From JAXLYE01 sp046351595 (GTDB lineage: Bacteria > Myxococcota_A > Polyangia > Palsa-1104 > JAEUJZ01): a stretch of DNA of 64,000 bases. The stretch is from contig JAXLYE010000008.1 of NCBI GenBank assembly GCA_046351595.1, positions 434,001 to 498,000 of the forward strand, read 5' to 3'. The position numbers were made by a program, and so were the translations under genes. The first letter of the stretch is position 1. Every line of letters starts with the position of its first letter. Below, piece by piece: positions 23,442 through 33,600 of this stretch. The notes beneath the pieces were generated by a model. That model did not search any database. It was given only the letters and a program-made list of their open reading frames with translations, and was not told the origin of the DNA.

Positions 23442-24851
23442 ATGTCTGTCGTGTCCTTTGGCGAGTTCCGCCTCGATCCGATCAACAAGCGGCTGTGGCG
23501 GGGCGACAGCCCCGTGGACCTCGGCAGCCTGCCGCTGGCGATCCTGTGCCACCTCGTCGAGCAGAGCGGCAGCGGGCGCCTGGTGACCAAGCGCGAGCTG
23601 CGCGAGCGGATCTGGGGCAGCACCCACGTCAGCGACGAGGCGATCCGCGGCTGCATGAGCCTCCTGCGCAAGGCGCTCGGCGATGATCCGCAGGAGCCGC
23701 GCTTCATCAAGACGCACAGCAAGGAGGGCTTCCGGTTCCTCGCGCAGGTCGTGCACGATGCGGTGTCGAGCGTGGCACCACGCCGATCGCCCCAGCCGCC
23801 CAGCGGCCCCTACGATCCGGCCTGGTACGTCGAACGCCCGCATGAGGAGAAGCAGATCCTCGGCTGCATCGAATACCCGGGTCGGCCCGTCGTGGTCTTC
23901 GGCGCGCAGGGCTGCGGCAAGACCACGCTGATCCGTCGTGTGCTGGCGAGTGTCCGCGGGACCGAGAAGGACCCGGCTACGGCGTCCAGCCGCGTGCTTT
24001 GGGTGAGCCTGCGCGGCTTGACCGATGCGCACCTGGAGTCGCTCGATACGATGCTGCGTGAGCTCGGGCGGCTCGTGCTCGATCCGCTCGGCGAAGACGC
24101 GGAGCACGCTGAGGGCCTGCTCGCACCGCTGTGGGCGCGCAGCCTGCCGGCGGCCCTCAAGTTCAAGCAGCTCGTGCGCGCGCACGTCGCGTCGTCTGCG
24201 GCGCGCGTGTATCTGATCTTTTCGGAAGTCGAACGCTTGGCTGCCTGGCGTCACCAGTCGGCCTGGCTCGACATGCTGCGCGCATGGCAGGACGCCGAGG
24301 AGCTGGCATCGCTGCGCCTGATCTTGGAGAGCGCGATCCCGCCCCGCATGTATCCCCTGGGCGGGAGCTCGCCGCTGTGGACCAAGTCGCGGCGCATCGA
24401 CGCCTCCGAGCTCACGCCCGAGCAGATCGCTCAGATGGCGGCGCTGTACGGGCTGAAGCCGAGCCCCGAGCGCTGCCGCGAGCTGGCGGAGCTTGTGGGC
24501 GGGCACGCGGCGCTGTGTCGCCATGCGCTGTACCAGGCTGCCGTCCGTGGCGTCGCACTCGACACGATCCTCGACGAAGTGCAGCCGGCCCGGCGGCTTT
24601 TCGGAGCGTTCGCCGAGCCGCTCCAGGATCTGCAGCAGTGGCTCGAGCTGCATACGGCGCCAAGGAGCGCGCCCGGCGAGCGGGCGCCTATGCCGCGCCT
24701 TTTGCCGGAAGGGAGCCAGCCCGTTGCATTGCGGCCCGAAGACGTCTGGCCGCTGCTGCGCAAAGGACTCCTACGCGAGACCGAGCAGCGCGGGCACTAC
24801 CGGCTGCGCTGCCGCCTATACGAAGCCTTCTTCAGCGGACGGACTCTGTGA
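23442..24851 (+). CDS. winged-helix (OmpR-type) regulator fused to a AAA ATPase
   Basis: 469 aa from ATG 23442. Residues 5-100 are a Trans_reg_C winged helix (FGEFRLDPINKRLW, RELRERIWG, CMSLLRKALG, FIKTHSKEGFRFL). The P-loop is GAQGCGKTT at 154-162 and is followed by a STAND/AAA-type module resembling AAA_35 proteins, including a VYLIFSEVERL Walker-B-like strand and a C-terminal helical domain. No receiver domain. Its stop overlaps the next start (GTGA), so the two ATPases form an operon; it may be sensor, regulator or partner of the transporter fusion. Confidence 0.75.
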   Translation: MSVVSFGEFRLDPINKRLWRGDSPVDLGSLPLAILCHLVEQSGSGRLVTKRELRERIWGSTHVSDEAIRGCMSLLRKALGDDPQEPRFIKTHSKEGFRFLAQVVHDAVSSVAPRRSPQPPSGPYDPAWYVERPHEEKQILGCIEYPGRPVVVFGAQGCGKTTLIRRVLASVRGTEKDPATASSRVLWVSLRGLTDAHLESLDTMLRELGRLVLDPLGEDAEHAEGLLAPLWARSLPAALKFKQLVRAHVASSAARVYLIFSEVERLAAWRHQSAWLDMLRAWQDAEELASLRLILESAIPPRMYPLGGSSPLWTKSRRIDASELTPEQIAQMAALYGLKPSPERCRELAELVGGHAALCRHALYQAAVRGVALDTILDEVQPARRLFGAFAEPLQDLQQWLELHTAPRSAPGERAPMPRLLPEGSQPVALRPEDVWPLLRKGLLRETEQRGHYRLRCRLYEAFFSGRTL

Positions 24852-27412
24852 CGCCTTCGTTGCCCAACCTCTCGACGATGGGAGGTCTCAAAGAGGGGGA
24901 CCTCTACATCGAGCGGCCGGCCGATGCCGAGCTGCTTGCCGCTCTGCGCCGCTGCGACTACGCCTACGTTCTTTCCTCGCGGCAGACCGGAAAGACCAGC
25001 CTCATGCTGCGCACGCTCCGCAAGCTGCGCGCCGAGGGCTTCCGCTGCGCCAAGGTGGATCTCGGCGCGCTGGGCACCGACCCCGATCCCGTGCAGTGGT
25101 ACCACGGGCTCGCCGTCGAGATCGCGGAGGCCGCAGGCTGCGGCGAGTCCTTCGCAGAGCCGTTCTTCGCGGCCTCACTTCGGCGCACGCCCGTGCAGCG
25201 CTTCACGCGCTTCCTGCGCCAGCTGCTCGCCGCCTCGCCCGCGCCGCTCGTGCTCTTCATCGACGAGGTCGAGGGATTCCTCAAGCTGCCGATGCGCGTG
25301 GCCGATGACTTCTTGGCCGCGCTGCGCAGCCTGTACAACGACCGTGACCGCGAGCCGCTGTACCGCAGGCTCTCCTTCTGCCTGCTCGGGGTCTGTACGC
25401 CGACCGAGCTCATTCGCGACGAGCGCCGCACGCCCTTCAACGTCGCCCGCGCAATCAACCTGGAGGACTTCTCGTGGGAGTCCGTCCGCGCCGGCTTCCT
25501 GCCCGTGCTCGGCGAAAGCGCTGCGGCCGAAGCCTGCCTCTCTCGCGTGTATGCATGGAGCGGCGGCCATCCGTATCTCACGCACCGCCTGGTCGAAGAG
25601 GTGAGAAGCTGCGAAGAGGAAGGCGCGGCGCTCTCGCCCGAGCTGGCCGAGCAAGCGGTGGCAGAGCTGTTCCTCGGTGCTCTCGGCCGCGAGCACGAGA
25701 ACTTCTTGGAGGTCGAGCGCCGGCTGTGCCTGGGCCCCGCACACCGCGTCCAGCGCCGCCTCGCCCTCTACCGCGCGCTCTTGCGCGGCGAGCGCGTGCC
25801 CACGCGCGGCCACGACCCCATCCAGCTCGAGCTACGCATCGCGGGCCTCGTGCGTGAGCTGCGCCCGCCCGGCCAGCCACCGCACCTCGGTGTCCGCAAC
25901 CGCATCTTCGCATCGGTCTTTGACGCGACCTGGGCCCCCAAGGTCGATCCGGCCAAGCTCGATCCCGCGCTGTGGATGCGCGAGCAGATCGAGCGCTGGA
26001 ACGAGCTCGGTCGCAAAGACGCCTTCGTCCTGCGCGGCGAAGAGCTGCTGGAGGCGCAGCGCTGGGCCGACACCCAGCCCAGCCTGGAGCCGGCCTGCCG
26101 CGACTTCCTCGCAGCCAGCCGCCGCGTCGACGACAACGAGCGCAGCACCCGCCTGAGCAGCCTGACGGTCACGATCCTGTTCGCCAGCTTCACGAACTTC
26201 CTCCTAGCCATGCTGCTCAACGACTACGGACAGCACCGCGGTCTGGAGCTCGGCGGCGCGGCACGCTACCTCTACGGCGCGCCGTTTGTCCTGTGCCTCC
26301 CCGCCGGGCTGCTCTCGGATCGGCTGCGCATCGGACCGCTGCGCATGCTGCTGGCTGGCCTCAGCTTCATCACCGCAGGCTCGCTCTGTCTCCTTCTCGA
26401 CAGCCTCTTTGCGCACCGCGCGCTGCTGATAGCCGCCTTTGCGCTGATCCTCTTCGGCCAGACGCTGCAGCGGCCGCACCACGCCGTGCTCTTCGGGCTG
26501 CAGTATCCCCGCACCGACCCTCGCCTCGACGACGCCTTCGTTGGCTTCTACGTCACCATCAACCTGGGCTCCTTCCTCGGTCCGCTGCTCGGCGCGGCGA
26601 TGTTCCGCCAGCACGGCTGGACCGGGGCCGCCGCGACCGCGCTGGGCGGCGCCTGCTTCGCGCTCTACGGACTGGGCTCCTCGCGCGCGCTGTTTCATCG
26701 AGCGAGCCTGCCGCTGCGCGAGGAGCCCGAAGAGTCGCCGACCCTGCAGCGACGCCGACGCTACATCCTGCTCTTGCTCAGCGCGACGATGCTGCTCTTC
26801 TGGTTGGCCTTCAATGAGATCGGGCGGCTGTTTCAGGAACAGGTTGCCGCCTCTACGCCCAGCCCTGCGCCCACGGACCTGGCGACCCGGGACCTGCTGC
26901 TGCAGGGGCTGTCGTCGGGGACGATCACCGCGCTCTTCGTCCTTGGCCTGGCGCCGCTAATCTACGCTCTGAGCGTCGCCAGCCGGCGGCTCCGCTTCCA
27001 GCCGTCCGCACCCGCCCGAATTGCCATCGGTCTGCTGGTCCTGGCTGGGCTTCTAGGCTCGCTTCTCGGGACACCGCCCGGGCGGGCGGCACTCCTTGCG
27101 AACTACCTGATCTTGACCCTGGCGGAACTGCTAATCGTACCCGTCTCTATGTCGATGACGACCGCGCTTTCCACAACCAAGACGCTCTCTACGATGATGG
27201 GCGGCTATTATCTGGTAATGGGACTAGGCTCTTGGATTTCGGGACAAGGAATGCGCCCATCGCCCGCAGTGCTCGCCGGGCTGGCGCTCGCGCTGGCCGC
27301 GGCGGGCGCGCTGCTGTCGCGCAGGCGGCTGCGGCTGTCCGCCTCGTACCCGGTCCTCCCGCCGCCAGCCCGCCGCGACGAGGGCCCGTCAGGCTGTCTG
27401 CCGCTCCGCTGA
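24848..27412 (+). CDS. AAA ATPase fused to a POT/MFS-like membrane transporter
   Basis: 854 aa with a coupled GTG start (ATG 24878 is the alternative). Residues 20-430 are an AAA_35-like ATPase: Walker A SSRQTGKTS at 43-51, Walker B LFIDEVEG at 136-143, and a SGGHPYLTHRLVEEV motif near 240. From about 437 on there are some 11-12 hydrophobic segments with MFS/POT features, such as AGLLSDRLRIGPLR and FVGFYVTINLGSFLGPLLGA. AAA_35 domains usually carry TIR, WD40 or protease effectors; a transporter partner is unusual. Membrane localisation is certain from sequence, transport is inferred. Confidence 0.8.
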   Translation: MTPSLPNLSTMGGLKEGDLYIERPADAELLAALRRCDYAYVLSSRQTGKTSLMLRTLRKLRAEGFRCAKVDLGALGTDPDPVQWYHGLAVEIAEAAGCGESFAEPFFAASLRRTPVQRFTRFLRQLLAASPAPLVLFIDEVEGFLKLPMRVADDFLAALRSLYNDRDREPLYRRLSFCLLGVCTPTELIRDERRTPFNVARAINLEDFSWESVRAGFLPVLGESAAAEACLSRVYAWSGGHPYLTHRLVEEVRSCEEEGAALSPELAEQAVAELFLGALGREHENFLEVERRLCLGPAHRVQRRLALYRALLRGERVPTRGHDPIQLELRIAGLVRELRPPGQPPHLGVRNRIFASVFDATWAPKVDPAKLDPALWMREQIERWNELGRKDAFVLRGEELLEAQRWADTQPSLEPACRDFLAASRRVDDNERSTRLSSLTVTILFASFTNFLLAMLLNDYGQHRGLELGGAARYLYGAPFVLCLPAGLLSDRLRIGPLRMLLAGLSFITAGSLCLLLDSLFAHRALLIAAFALILFGQTLQRPHHAVLFGLQYPRTDPRLDDAFVGFYVTINLGSFLGPLLGAAMFRQHGWTGAAATALGGACFALYGLGSSRALFHRASLPLREEPEESPTLQRRRRYILLLLSATMLLFWLAFNEIGRLFQEQVAASTPSPAPTDLATRDLLLQGLSSGTITALFVLGLAPLIYALSVASRRLRFQPSAPARIAIGLLVLAGLLGSLLGTPPGRAALLANYLILTLAELLIVPVSMSMTTALSTTKTLSTMMGGYYLVMGLGSWISGQGMRPSPAVLAGLALALAAAGALLSRRRLRLSASYPVLPPPARRDEGPSGCLPLR

Positions 27413-27568
27413 TAGCGTCGGCAGCGGGCCCACCGGGCAGGCGCACTTGAGCGTCGCGCCCTCCTTGGTTCGTTTGGGCGCCTCGACTTTCGGCCCCGCG
27501 GCGTACCCGCCCACGCGGCTCAGGGTTACGGAGTCAGCAAGGATGTTCTGTAGAAGGGTGCGCTTCAC
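27389..27568 (-). CDS. 59-residue Cys-containing peptide, possible precursor
   Basis: GTG 27568 lies six bases behind a perfect AGGAGG. The product starts with a basic helix (KRTLLQNILADSVTLSRV), then a Gly/Lys-rich stretch and a short segment KCACPVGPLPTL. The upstream 130 bases are AT-rich with TTGACA at 27625-27620. A short leader-like peptide with a small Cys/Pro core suggests a secreted or modified peptide, but no modifying enzyme is adjacent. It overlaps the 3' end of the transporter fusion by 24 bases. Confidence 0.5.
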   Translation of the reverse strand: MKRTLLQNILADSVTLSRVGGYAAGPKVEAPKRTKEGATLKCACPVGPLPTLSAERQTA

Positions 27569-27832
27569 GGTGGACCTCCTAGGCTCAATACGCCTACTGC
27601 TTTCATCCGTGTAACACCCTGTCAAGTCGTTCTATTCAGGATTGCTTGATAATTTGTTGTCGAGTTCGTTATTTTGATAGCTAAAGCGGATTCTCAAGTT
27701 TTGTACGTTTGGTTCGGCCATGAAAGTCCAGCTCGGTAAACGGACCTCGCCAAGACGGCGCTCCTGCCCAGGCGCCTCTCCCGCCAGTCGGTGCTCAGCG
27801 GGCCCCGCCTTGTGATATGAGGGACCCCGCCC
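27569..27832. promoter_or_regulatory. AT-rich divergent promoter region
   Basis: The most AT-rich stretch between 22 and 29 kb (27600-27710). It separates the leftward peptide gene from the rightward hsdM. TTGACA for the leftward side is at 27625-27620; no convincing -10 was found for either side. It probably marks the join between two acquired segments. Confidence 0.4.
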
Positions 27833-29452
27833 ATGCACTGGATCGCCCCCACCGAGAAAGACGCCGCCAGCAAGACGCTCGAGAAGCGCCTGTGGGACGC
27901 GGCGGATCAGTTCCGCGCCAACTCCGGCCTCAAGCCGCAGGAGTACTCCAGCCCCATCCTGGGCCTGATCTTCCTGCGCTTCGCCGAGGTTCGCTTCGCC
28001 GCGGTGCGCAAGGAGCTGGAGAAGACCGGCGCCTCGTCCCGGCGCGGCAGCCGCGTCGACGATCCCAAGGCCTACCACGCCGAGGGCGTCCTGTTCCTGC
28101 CCGCGACCGCGCGCTACGACTACCTGCTGGGGCTGCCCGAGTCCGAGAACGTCGGCGCCCGGGTCAACGCCGCGATGCGCGAGATCGAGCAGCACAATAC
28201 GCAGCTCGCGGGCGTGCTGCCCAAGACGTACAACCTGTTCACTAGCACGCTGCTCAAGGATCTGCTCAAGCTCGTCTCCGAGATCCCGGCCACCGTCGAC
28301 TACGACGCCTTCGGCCGCATCTACGAGTACTTCCTCGGCGAGTTCGCGCGCACCGAAGGCCAGAAGGGCGGCGAGTTCTACACGCCGAGCCCCATCGTGC
28401 GCCTGTTGACCGAGATCATCGAGCCCTACCACGGCAAAATCCTCGACCCCGCGTGCGGCTCCGGCGGCATGTTCGTCTCGTCGGCGCGCTTCGTGGCCGA
28501 GCACAAGCAGAACCCGTCCGCGGAGCTGTCGATCCACGGCGTCGAGAAGACCGACGAGACCGGCCGCCTGTGCCGCATGAACCTGGCCGTGCACGGCCTG
28601 GAGGGCGACATCCGCCACGGCGGCAACGTCAACAGCTACTACGACGACCCGCACGAGGCCGTAGGCAAGTTCGACTTCGTCCTGGCCAACCCTCCCTTCA
28701 ACGTCAACGCCGTCGACAAAGAGCGCCTGGTCTACGCCGTCGGCCCGAACAGCCGCTACCCCTTCACCCTGCCGCGCACGGACAACGCCAACTACCTCTG
28801 GATCCAGCTCTTTTACTCCTCCCTGAATGCCAAGGGACGCGCCGGGTTCGTGATGGCCAACTCCGCCTCGGACGCGCGCAGCTCCGAGCAGGAGATCCGC
28901 AAGAAGCTGATCGAGGCACGCGCAGTGGACGTGATGATCGCGGTCGGCCCGAACATGTTCTACACGGTCACGCTGCCGTGCACGCTGTGGTTCCTGGACA
29001 AGGGCAAAGCGAAGACGCCGCGCGCGGACAAGGTGCTGTTCATCGACGCACGACACATCTACCGGCAGATCGACCGGGCGCACCGAGACTGGGCGCCGGG
29101 GCAGATCGGGTTCCTGGCGAACGTGGTGCGGCTCTATCGGGGGGAAGCGCTCGACTTCACGCTCGGCGGGGAGGAGGCGGAGGGCAAGATCCGCGAGGTG
29201 TTTGGGAAGAAGGCGAAGTACGCGGACGTGGCGGGGCTGTGTAAGGCGGCAACGCTGAAGGAGATCGAGGGGCAGGGGTGGTCGCTGAATCCGGGGAGGT
29301 ACGTGGGGGTGGCGCCGGGCGGAGAGGTTAGTGATGAGGACTTTAAGGAGCAGTTCCAGGCGCTGAATGAGGAACTTGAGACACTGAACGCACAGGCCCG
29401 CGAACTTGAGCAGGCTATCACCCGGAATGTAGCTGGTATTCTGGATTCATAA
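27833..29452 (+). CDS. hsdM: type I restriction-modification methyltransferase subunit HsdM
   Basis: 539 aa, full length. N-terminal HsdM_N helical domain, then N6-adenine methylase with SAM motif DPACGSGG at 205-212 and catalytic NPPF at 286-289, and a C-terminal coiled helix that contacts HsdS. It methylates adenine in the bipartite site chosen by HsdS. Followed after three bases by hsdS and then hsdR. Codon use is GC-rich except at the last few codons next to hsdS. Confidence 0.95.
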   Translation: MHWIAPTEKDAASKTLEKRLWDAADQFRANSGLKPQEYSSPILGLIFLRFAEVRFAAVRKELEKTGASSRRGSRVDDPKAYHAEGVLFLPATARYDYLLGLPESENVGARVNAAMREIEQHNTQLAGVLPKTYNLFTSTLLKDLLKLVSEIPATVDYDAFGRIYEYFLGEFARTEGQKGGEFYTPSPIVRLLTEIIEPYHGKILDPACGSGGMFVSSARFVAEHKQNPSAELSIHGVEKTDETGRLCRMNLAVHGLEGDIRHGGNVNSYYDDPHEAVGKFDFVLANPPFNVNAVDKERLVYAVGPNSRYPFTLPRTDNANYLWIQLFYSSLNAKGRAGFVMANSASDARSSEQEIRKKLIEARAVDVMIAVGPNMFYTVTLPCTLWFLDKGKAKTPRADKVLFIDARHIYRQIDRAHRDWAPGQIGFLANVVRLYRGEALDFTLGGEEAEGKIREVFGKKAKYADVAGLCKAATLKEIEGQGWSLNPGRYVGVAPGGEVSDEDFKEQFQALNEELETLNAQARELEQAITRNVAGILDS

Positions 29453-29455
29453 GTC

Positions 29456-30637
29456 ATGAGACCTAAAGCTGATTGGCCCATTACGCAGCTCGGAAAGCTG
29501 GCAGAGTTTCGCAATGGTGTTAATTACACCAAAAACAGTTTCGGCGAAGGCATCAAGGTAATCGGAGTCTCCGACTTTCAAGATTACATAAAACCGCGGT
29601 ATCAGGAACTTGAACAGATCAATCCAGAAGGTGTAGTTACTGATCGCAACATACTCCGCGACGGAGACATACTGTTCGTTCGCTCAAACGGGAATCGCGA
29701 GCTCATCGGCCGCAGCCTTTATATCGAAAACCCTCCAGCCCGAATTACCCATTCGGCATTTACAATACGCCTTCGCTTCACCAAGGACGGAATATACCCA
29801 CAGTTTTATGCTTATCTATTCCGAGCGCCTGTCATGCGCAAAGCAATGACTGCATATGGTGGTGGAACCAATATATGCAATCTAAATCAGGACATTCTCG
29901 CGTCATTAGAAGTACTAGTACCACCTTCTCGTATCCAAAAACGAATCGTAAACATTTTATCCAATTATGACGATCTAATCGAAGACAGTCAGCGACGCAT
30001 CCAAATCCTAGAGTCGATGGCTCGCGCTCTCTACCGCGAGTGGTTTGTTCACTTCCGCTTTCCCGGCCACGAAGCGACGCCCCTGGGCACATCTCCTGCT
30101 GGGAATGTTCCGAAGGGATGGGAAGTAGGCCGCCTCGATGATATCCTAGTTCTTCAACGTGGTTTCGATTTGCCAAAAAATGATCGTAGCGAGGGCACGG
30201 TGCCAATTTATGCAGCTACTGGTGTGAATGGATTTCACAGCGAGGCCAAGGTAAAGGCGCCCGGCGTGGTCACAGGTCGCTCTGGAACCATTGGTACTGT
30301 GCTCTATGTCCAGGATGACTTTTGGCCTCTAAACACAACTCTGTGGGTCAAAGATTTTCCAAAATCAGAGCCTCTTTATGCCTACTATGTGCTTTCGGAA
30401 CTTGACTTGAAGCAATTTAACTCCGGTGCGGCGGTTCCGACACTCAATCGAAACGATATCCATGGGCTCGATGCCCTGATCCCGCCGCGATGGCTTCAGC
30501 AGCGATTTCAGGAGGTCGGTGGTGCCATGCTCGCAGAAGCCCGCATTCTTCAACTACAGATAGAGAACCTCCGCCGCACCCGAGACCTCCTCCTCCCCCG
30601 CCTCTTGTCCGGACAGATCGATTTAAGCCAGACTTAG
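29456..30637 (+). CDS. hsdS: type I restriction-modification specificity subunit HsdS
   Basis: 393 aa, two target-recognition domains (about 5-150 and 215-350) separated and followed by conserved coiled helices (LSNYDDLIEDSQRRIQILES and MLAEARILQLQIENLR). It determines the two half-sites of the recognition sequence. The gene is strikingly AT-rich compared with hsdM and hsdR on both sides, as expected if the specificity gene was exchanged by recombination; the change starts in the last codons of hsdM and ends near 30.5 kb. Confidence 0.95.
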   Translation: MRPKADWPITQLGKLAEFRNGVNYTKNSFGEGIKVIGVSDFQDYIKPRYQELEQINPEGVVTDRNILRDGDILFVRSNGNRELIGRSLYIENPPARITHSAFTIRLRFTKDGIYPQFYAYLFRAPVMRKAMTAYGGGTNICNLNQDILASLEVLVPPSRIQKRIVNILSNYDDLIEDSQRRIQILESMARALYREWFVHFRFPGHEATPLGTSPAGNVPKGWEVGRLDDILVLQRGFDLPKNDRSEGTVPIYAATGVNGFHSEAKVKAPGVVTGRSGTIGTVLYVQDDFWPLNTTLWVKDFPKSEPLYAYYVLSELDLKQFNSGAAVPTLNRNDIHGLDALIPPRWLQQRFQEVGGAMLAEARILQLQIENLRRTRDLLLPRLLSGQIDLSQT

Positions 30638-30639
30638 CC

Positions 30640-33600
30640 ATGGCCCACGCCTACACCGAAGATCTGCTCGTCGAGCAACCCGCGATCGCGCTGTTTGCGG
30701 AGCTCGGGTGGCAGACGGTGTCGGCGAAGGACGAGGTCTTTGGCGAGCACGGCACGCTCGGTCGCGAGAACAAGGGGCAGGCGGTGCTGCTGCCGCGGCT
30801 GCGCGCCGCGCTGCGGAAGCTGAACCCAGGCCTGCCCGACGAGGCGCTATCCGCGGCGGTCGAGGAGCTGGTGCGCGACCGCTCGGCCATGAGCATCGAG
30901 GCTGCCAACCGCGAGGTGTATACGCTGCTCAAGGACGGCATCCCGATCTCGGTCCCGGACCGCAAGCACGGTGGGCAGAAGATCGAGCGCGTGCGCGGCA
31001 TCGACTGGGATCACCCGACGGAGAATGACTTCCTGCTGGTCAGCCAGTTCAGCGTGACCGGGGCGCTGTACACCTGCCGGCCGGATCTCGTCGGCTTTGT
31101 GAACGGGCTGCCGCTGGTCGTCATCGAGCTGAAGAAGCCGGGCGTGCCGGCGCGCGTCGCCTTCGACGAGAACCTGACGCACTACAAGGCGCAGATCCCG
31201 GCGCTGTTCTGGTACAACGCGCTGCTCATCGCCTCGAACGGAACCGACAGCCGCGTCGGCTCGCTGACCGCGGATTGGGGCCGCTTCTTCGAGTGGAAGC
31301 GCATCGAGCGCGAGGACGAGCCGCGCCGCGTCTCGCTGGAGGTGATGCTGCGCGGCACCTGCGACCGGGTGCGCCTGCTCGACCTGTTCGAGAACTTCAC
31401 GCTGTTCTCCGAGCACAGGACCGGCCTGGTCAAGGTCCTGGGGCAGAACCACCAGGTGCTCGGCGTCAACAGCGCCATCGTGTCGATGCAGGAGGCGCGC
31501 AAGGCCGGGCACGGGCGCGCCGGCGTGTTCTGGCAGACGCAGGGCAGCGGCAAGAGCTTCTCGATGGTCTTCTTCGCGCAGAAGGTGCTGCGCAAGCTCC
31601 AGGGCAACTGGTCCTTCGTCATCGTCACCGACCGCGTCGAGCTCGACGACCAGATCGCCAAGACGTTCAAGGCGGCCGGCGCGGTCAGCGAGTCCGAGAG
31701 CAAGGCGTGTCACGCATCCAGCGGCGCGCACCTGCGCGAGCTGTTGCGCGGCAACCACCGCTACGTCTTCACGCTGATCCACAAGTTCCAGACCCCGGAG
31801 CTTCTGTGCGACCGGCCCGACGTCATCGTCATCAACGACGAGGCGCACCGCAGCCAGTACGACACGCTGGCGACCAACATGCGCGCTGCGCTACAGCAGG
31901 CGCTGTTCCTGGCGTTCACGGGCACGCCGCTGCTCGCGGGTGAGGAGCGCACCAAAGAGGTCTTCGGCGACTACGTGTCGATCTACGACTTCCAGCAGTC
32001 GATCGAGGACGGCGCGACGGTGCCGTTGTATTACGAGAACCGCACACCCGAGCTCAAGCTGACAAATCCCGCGCTCAACGAGGACCTGTACCGGCTGATC
32101 GAAGAGGCCGAGCTCAACCCCGAGCAGGAGGCGAAGCTCGAGCGCGAGCTCAGCCGCCAGTACCACCTGCTGACGCGCGAGGACCGGCTGGAGACCGTGG
32201 CCAAGGACATCGTGCGCCACTTCCTCGGGCGCGGCTTCGTCGGCAAGGCCATGGTGGTTTCGATCGACAAGGCGACCGCGCTCAAGATGCACGACAAGGT
32301 CCGCGCGCACTGGGAGGTCGAGATCAAGCGAGTGCTGAAGGAGCTGGGGCGGCGCGACCTGGCGCCGGACACCCGCGCCGAGCTGGAGAAGCGCATCGAG
32401 CTCCTGCGCTCGACGGACATGGCGCTCATCGTCTCGCCCGAGCAGAACGAGATCCCGAAGATGCAGAAGCTGGGCCTGGACATCGAGCCGCACCGGCTGC
32501 GCATGAACGAGGAGGAGCTGGACGAGCGCTTCAAGGACACGGACGACCCGCTGCGCCTGGTGTTCGTCTGCGCGATGTGGCTGACCGGCTTTGACGCGCC
32601 GAGCTGCTCGACGGTGTACCTGGACAAGCCGATGCGCAACCACACGCTGATGCAGACCATCGCGCGCGCCAACCGCGTCTTCCCGGGCAAGCACAGCGGC
32701 GTGATCGTGGACTACGCGAACGTGTTCGCCTCGCTGGAGCAAGCGCTGGCGATGTACGGCGCGGGCCGCGGCGGGCAGCGCCCGGTCAAGGACAAGAGCC
32801 AGCTCGTGGAGGAGCTGCGCAAGGCGGTGCGCGAGGCGGCGGAGTTCTGCGCAAAGCAGAAGGTGGACCTGGCCGCGATCGAGGCGCTGCAGGTCGGCAG
32901 CTTCGAGCGGCTGCAGCGCGTCGAGGACGCGGTCAACGCGCTCATCTCGCCGGACCCGCTGCGCCGCGAGTTCCTGGGGCACGAGCGCCTCGTCAGCACG
33001 CTGTTCGCGGCGGTGAAGCCGGATCCGGCGGCGCTGGAGTTCGCGGGCCGCGCGGCGTGTCTGGCAGCCATCGCCGAGATGATCCGCGAGCGGCGCAGCC
33101 CGGGCAGCAAGGACATCTCGCACCTGCTCGGCGCGATCGGCGAGCTGCTCGATGAGTCGATCGAAGGCGTCGAGGTGCCTGCGAAGCCGGTGCCTGTCGT
33201 CGACCTGTCCAAGATCGACTTCGAGGCGCTGCGCCGCCGCTTCGAGCAGTCCAAGCACAAGAGCATCGACGTCGAGCAGCTGCGCGCGACGATCCTGGCG
33301 CAGCTGGAGCGATTGGTGCGCCTGAACAAGACGCGCGCCGACTTCCAGAAGAAGTTCGAGGAGCTCATCGAGTCGTACAACAACGGCAGCCGCAGCATCG
33401 AGGCGATATTCGACGAGCTGGTCGCGTTCACGCAGGCACTCAGCGCCGAGCAGCAGCGCCACGTCCGCGAGAATATGACCGAGGAAGAGCAGGCGATCTT
33501 CGATCTGCTCACGCGGCCCGCGCCCGAGCTCAGCGCGGCGGAGCGTAGCCAGGTGAAGAAGGTCGCGCGCGAGCTGCTGACCAAGATCAAGCAGCAGCTC

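Noticed and set aside
23133..24653. 506-codon minus-strand frame opposite the wHTH-AAA gene
   Set aside because: Antisense shadow; winged helix and P-loop are clear on the plus strand.
27632..29083. 483-codon minus-strand frame opposite hsdM
   Set aside because: Antisense shadow of a certain gene; composition of Val, Leu, Arg and Asp typical for antisense of GC-rich coding DNA.
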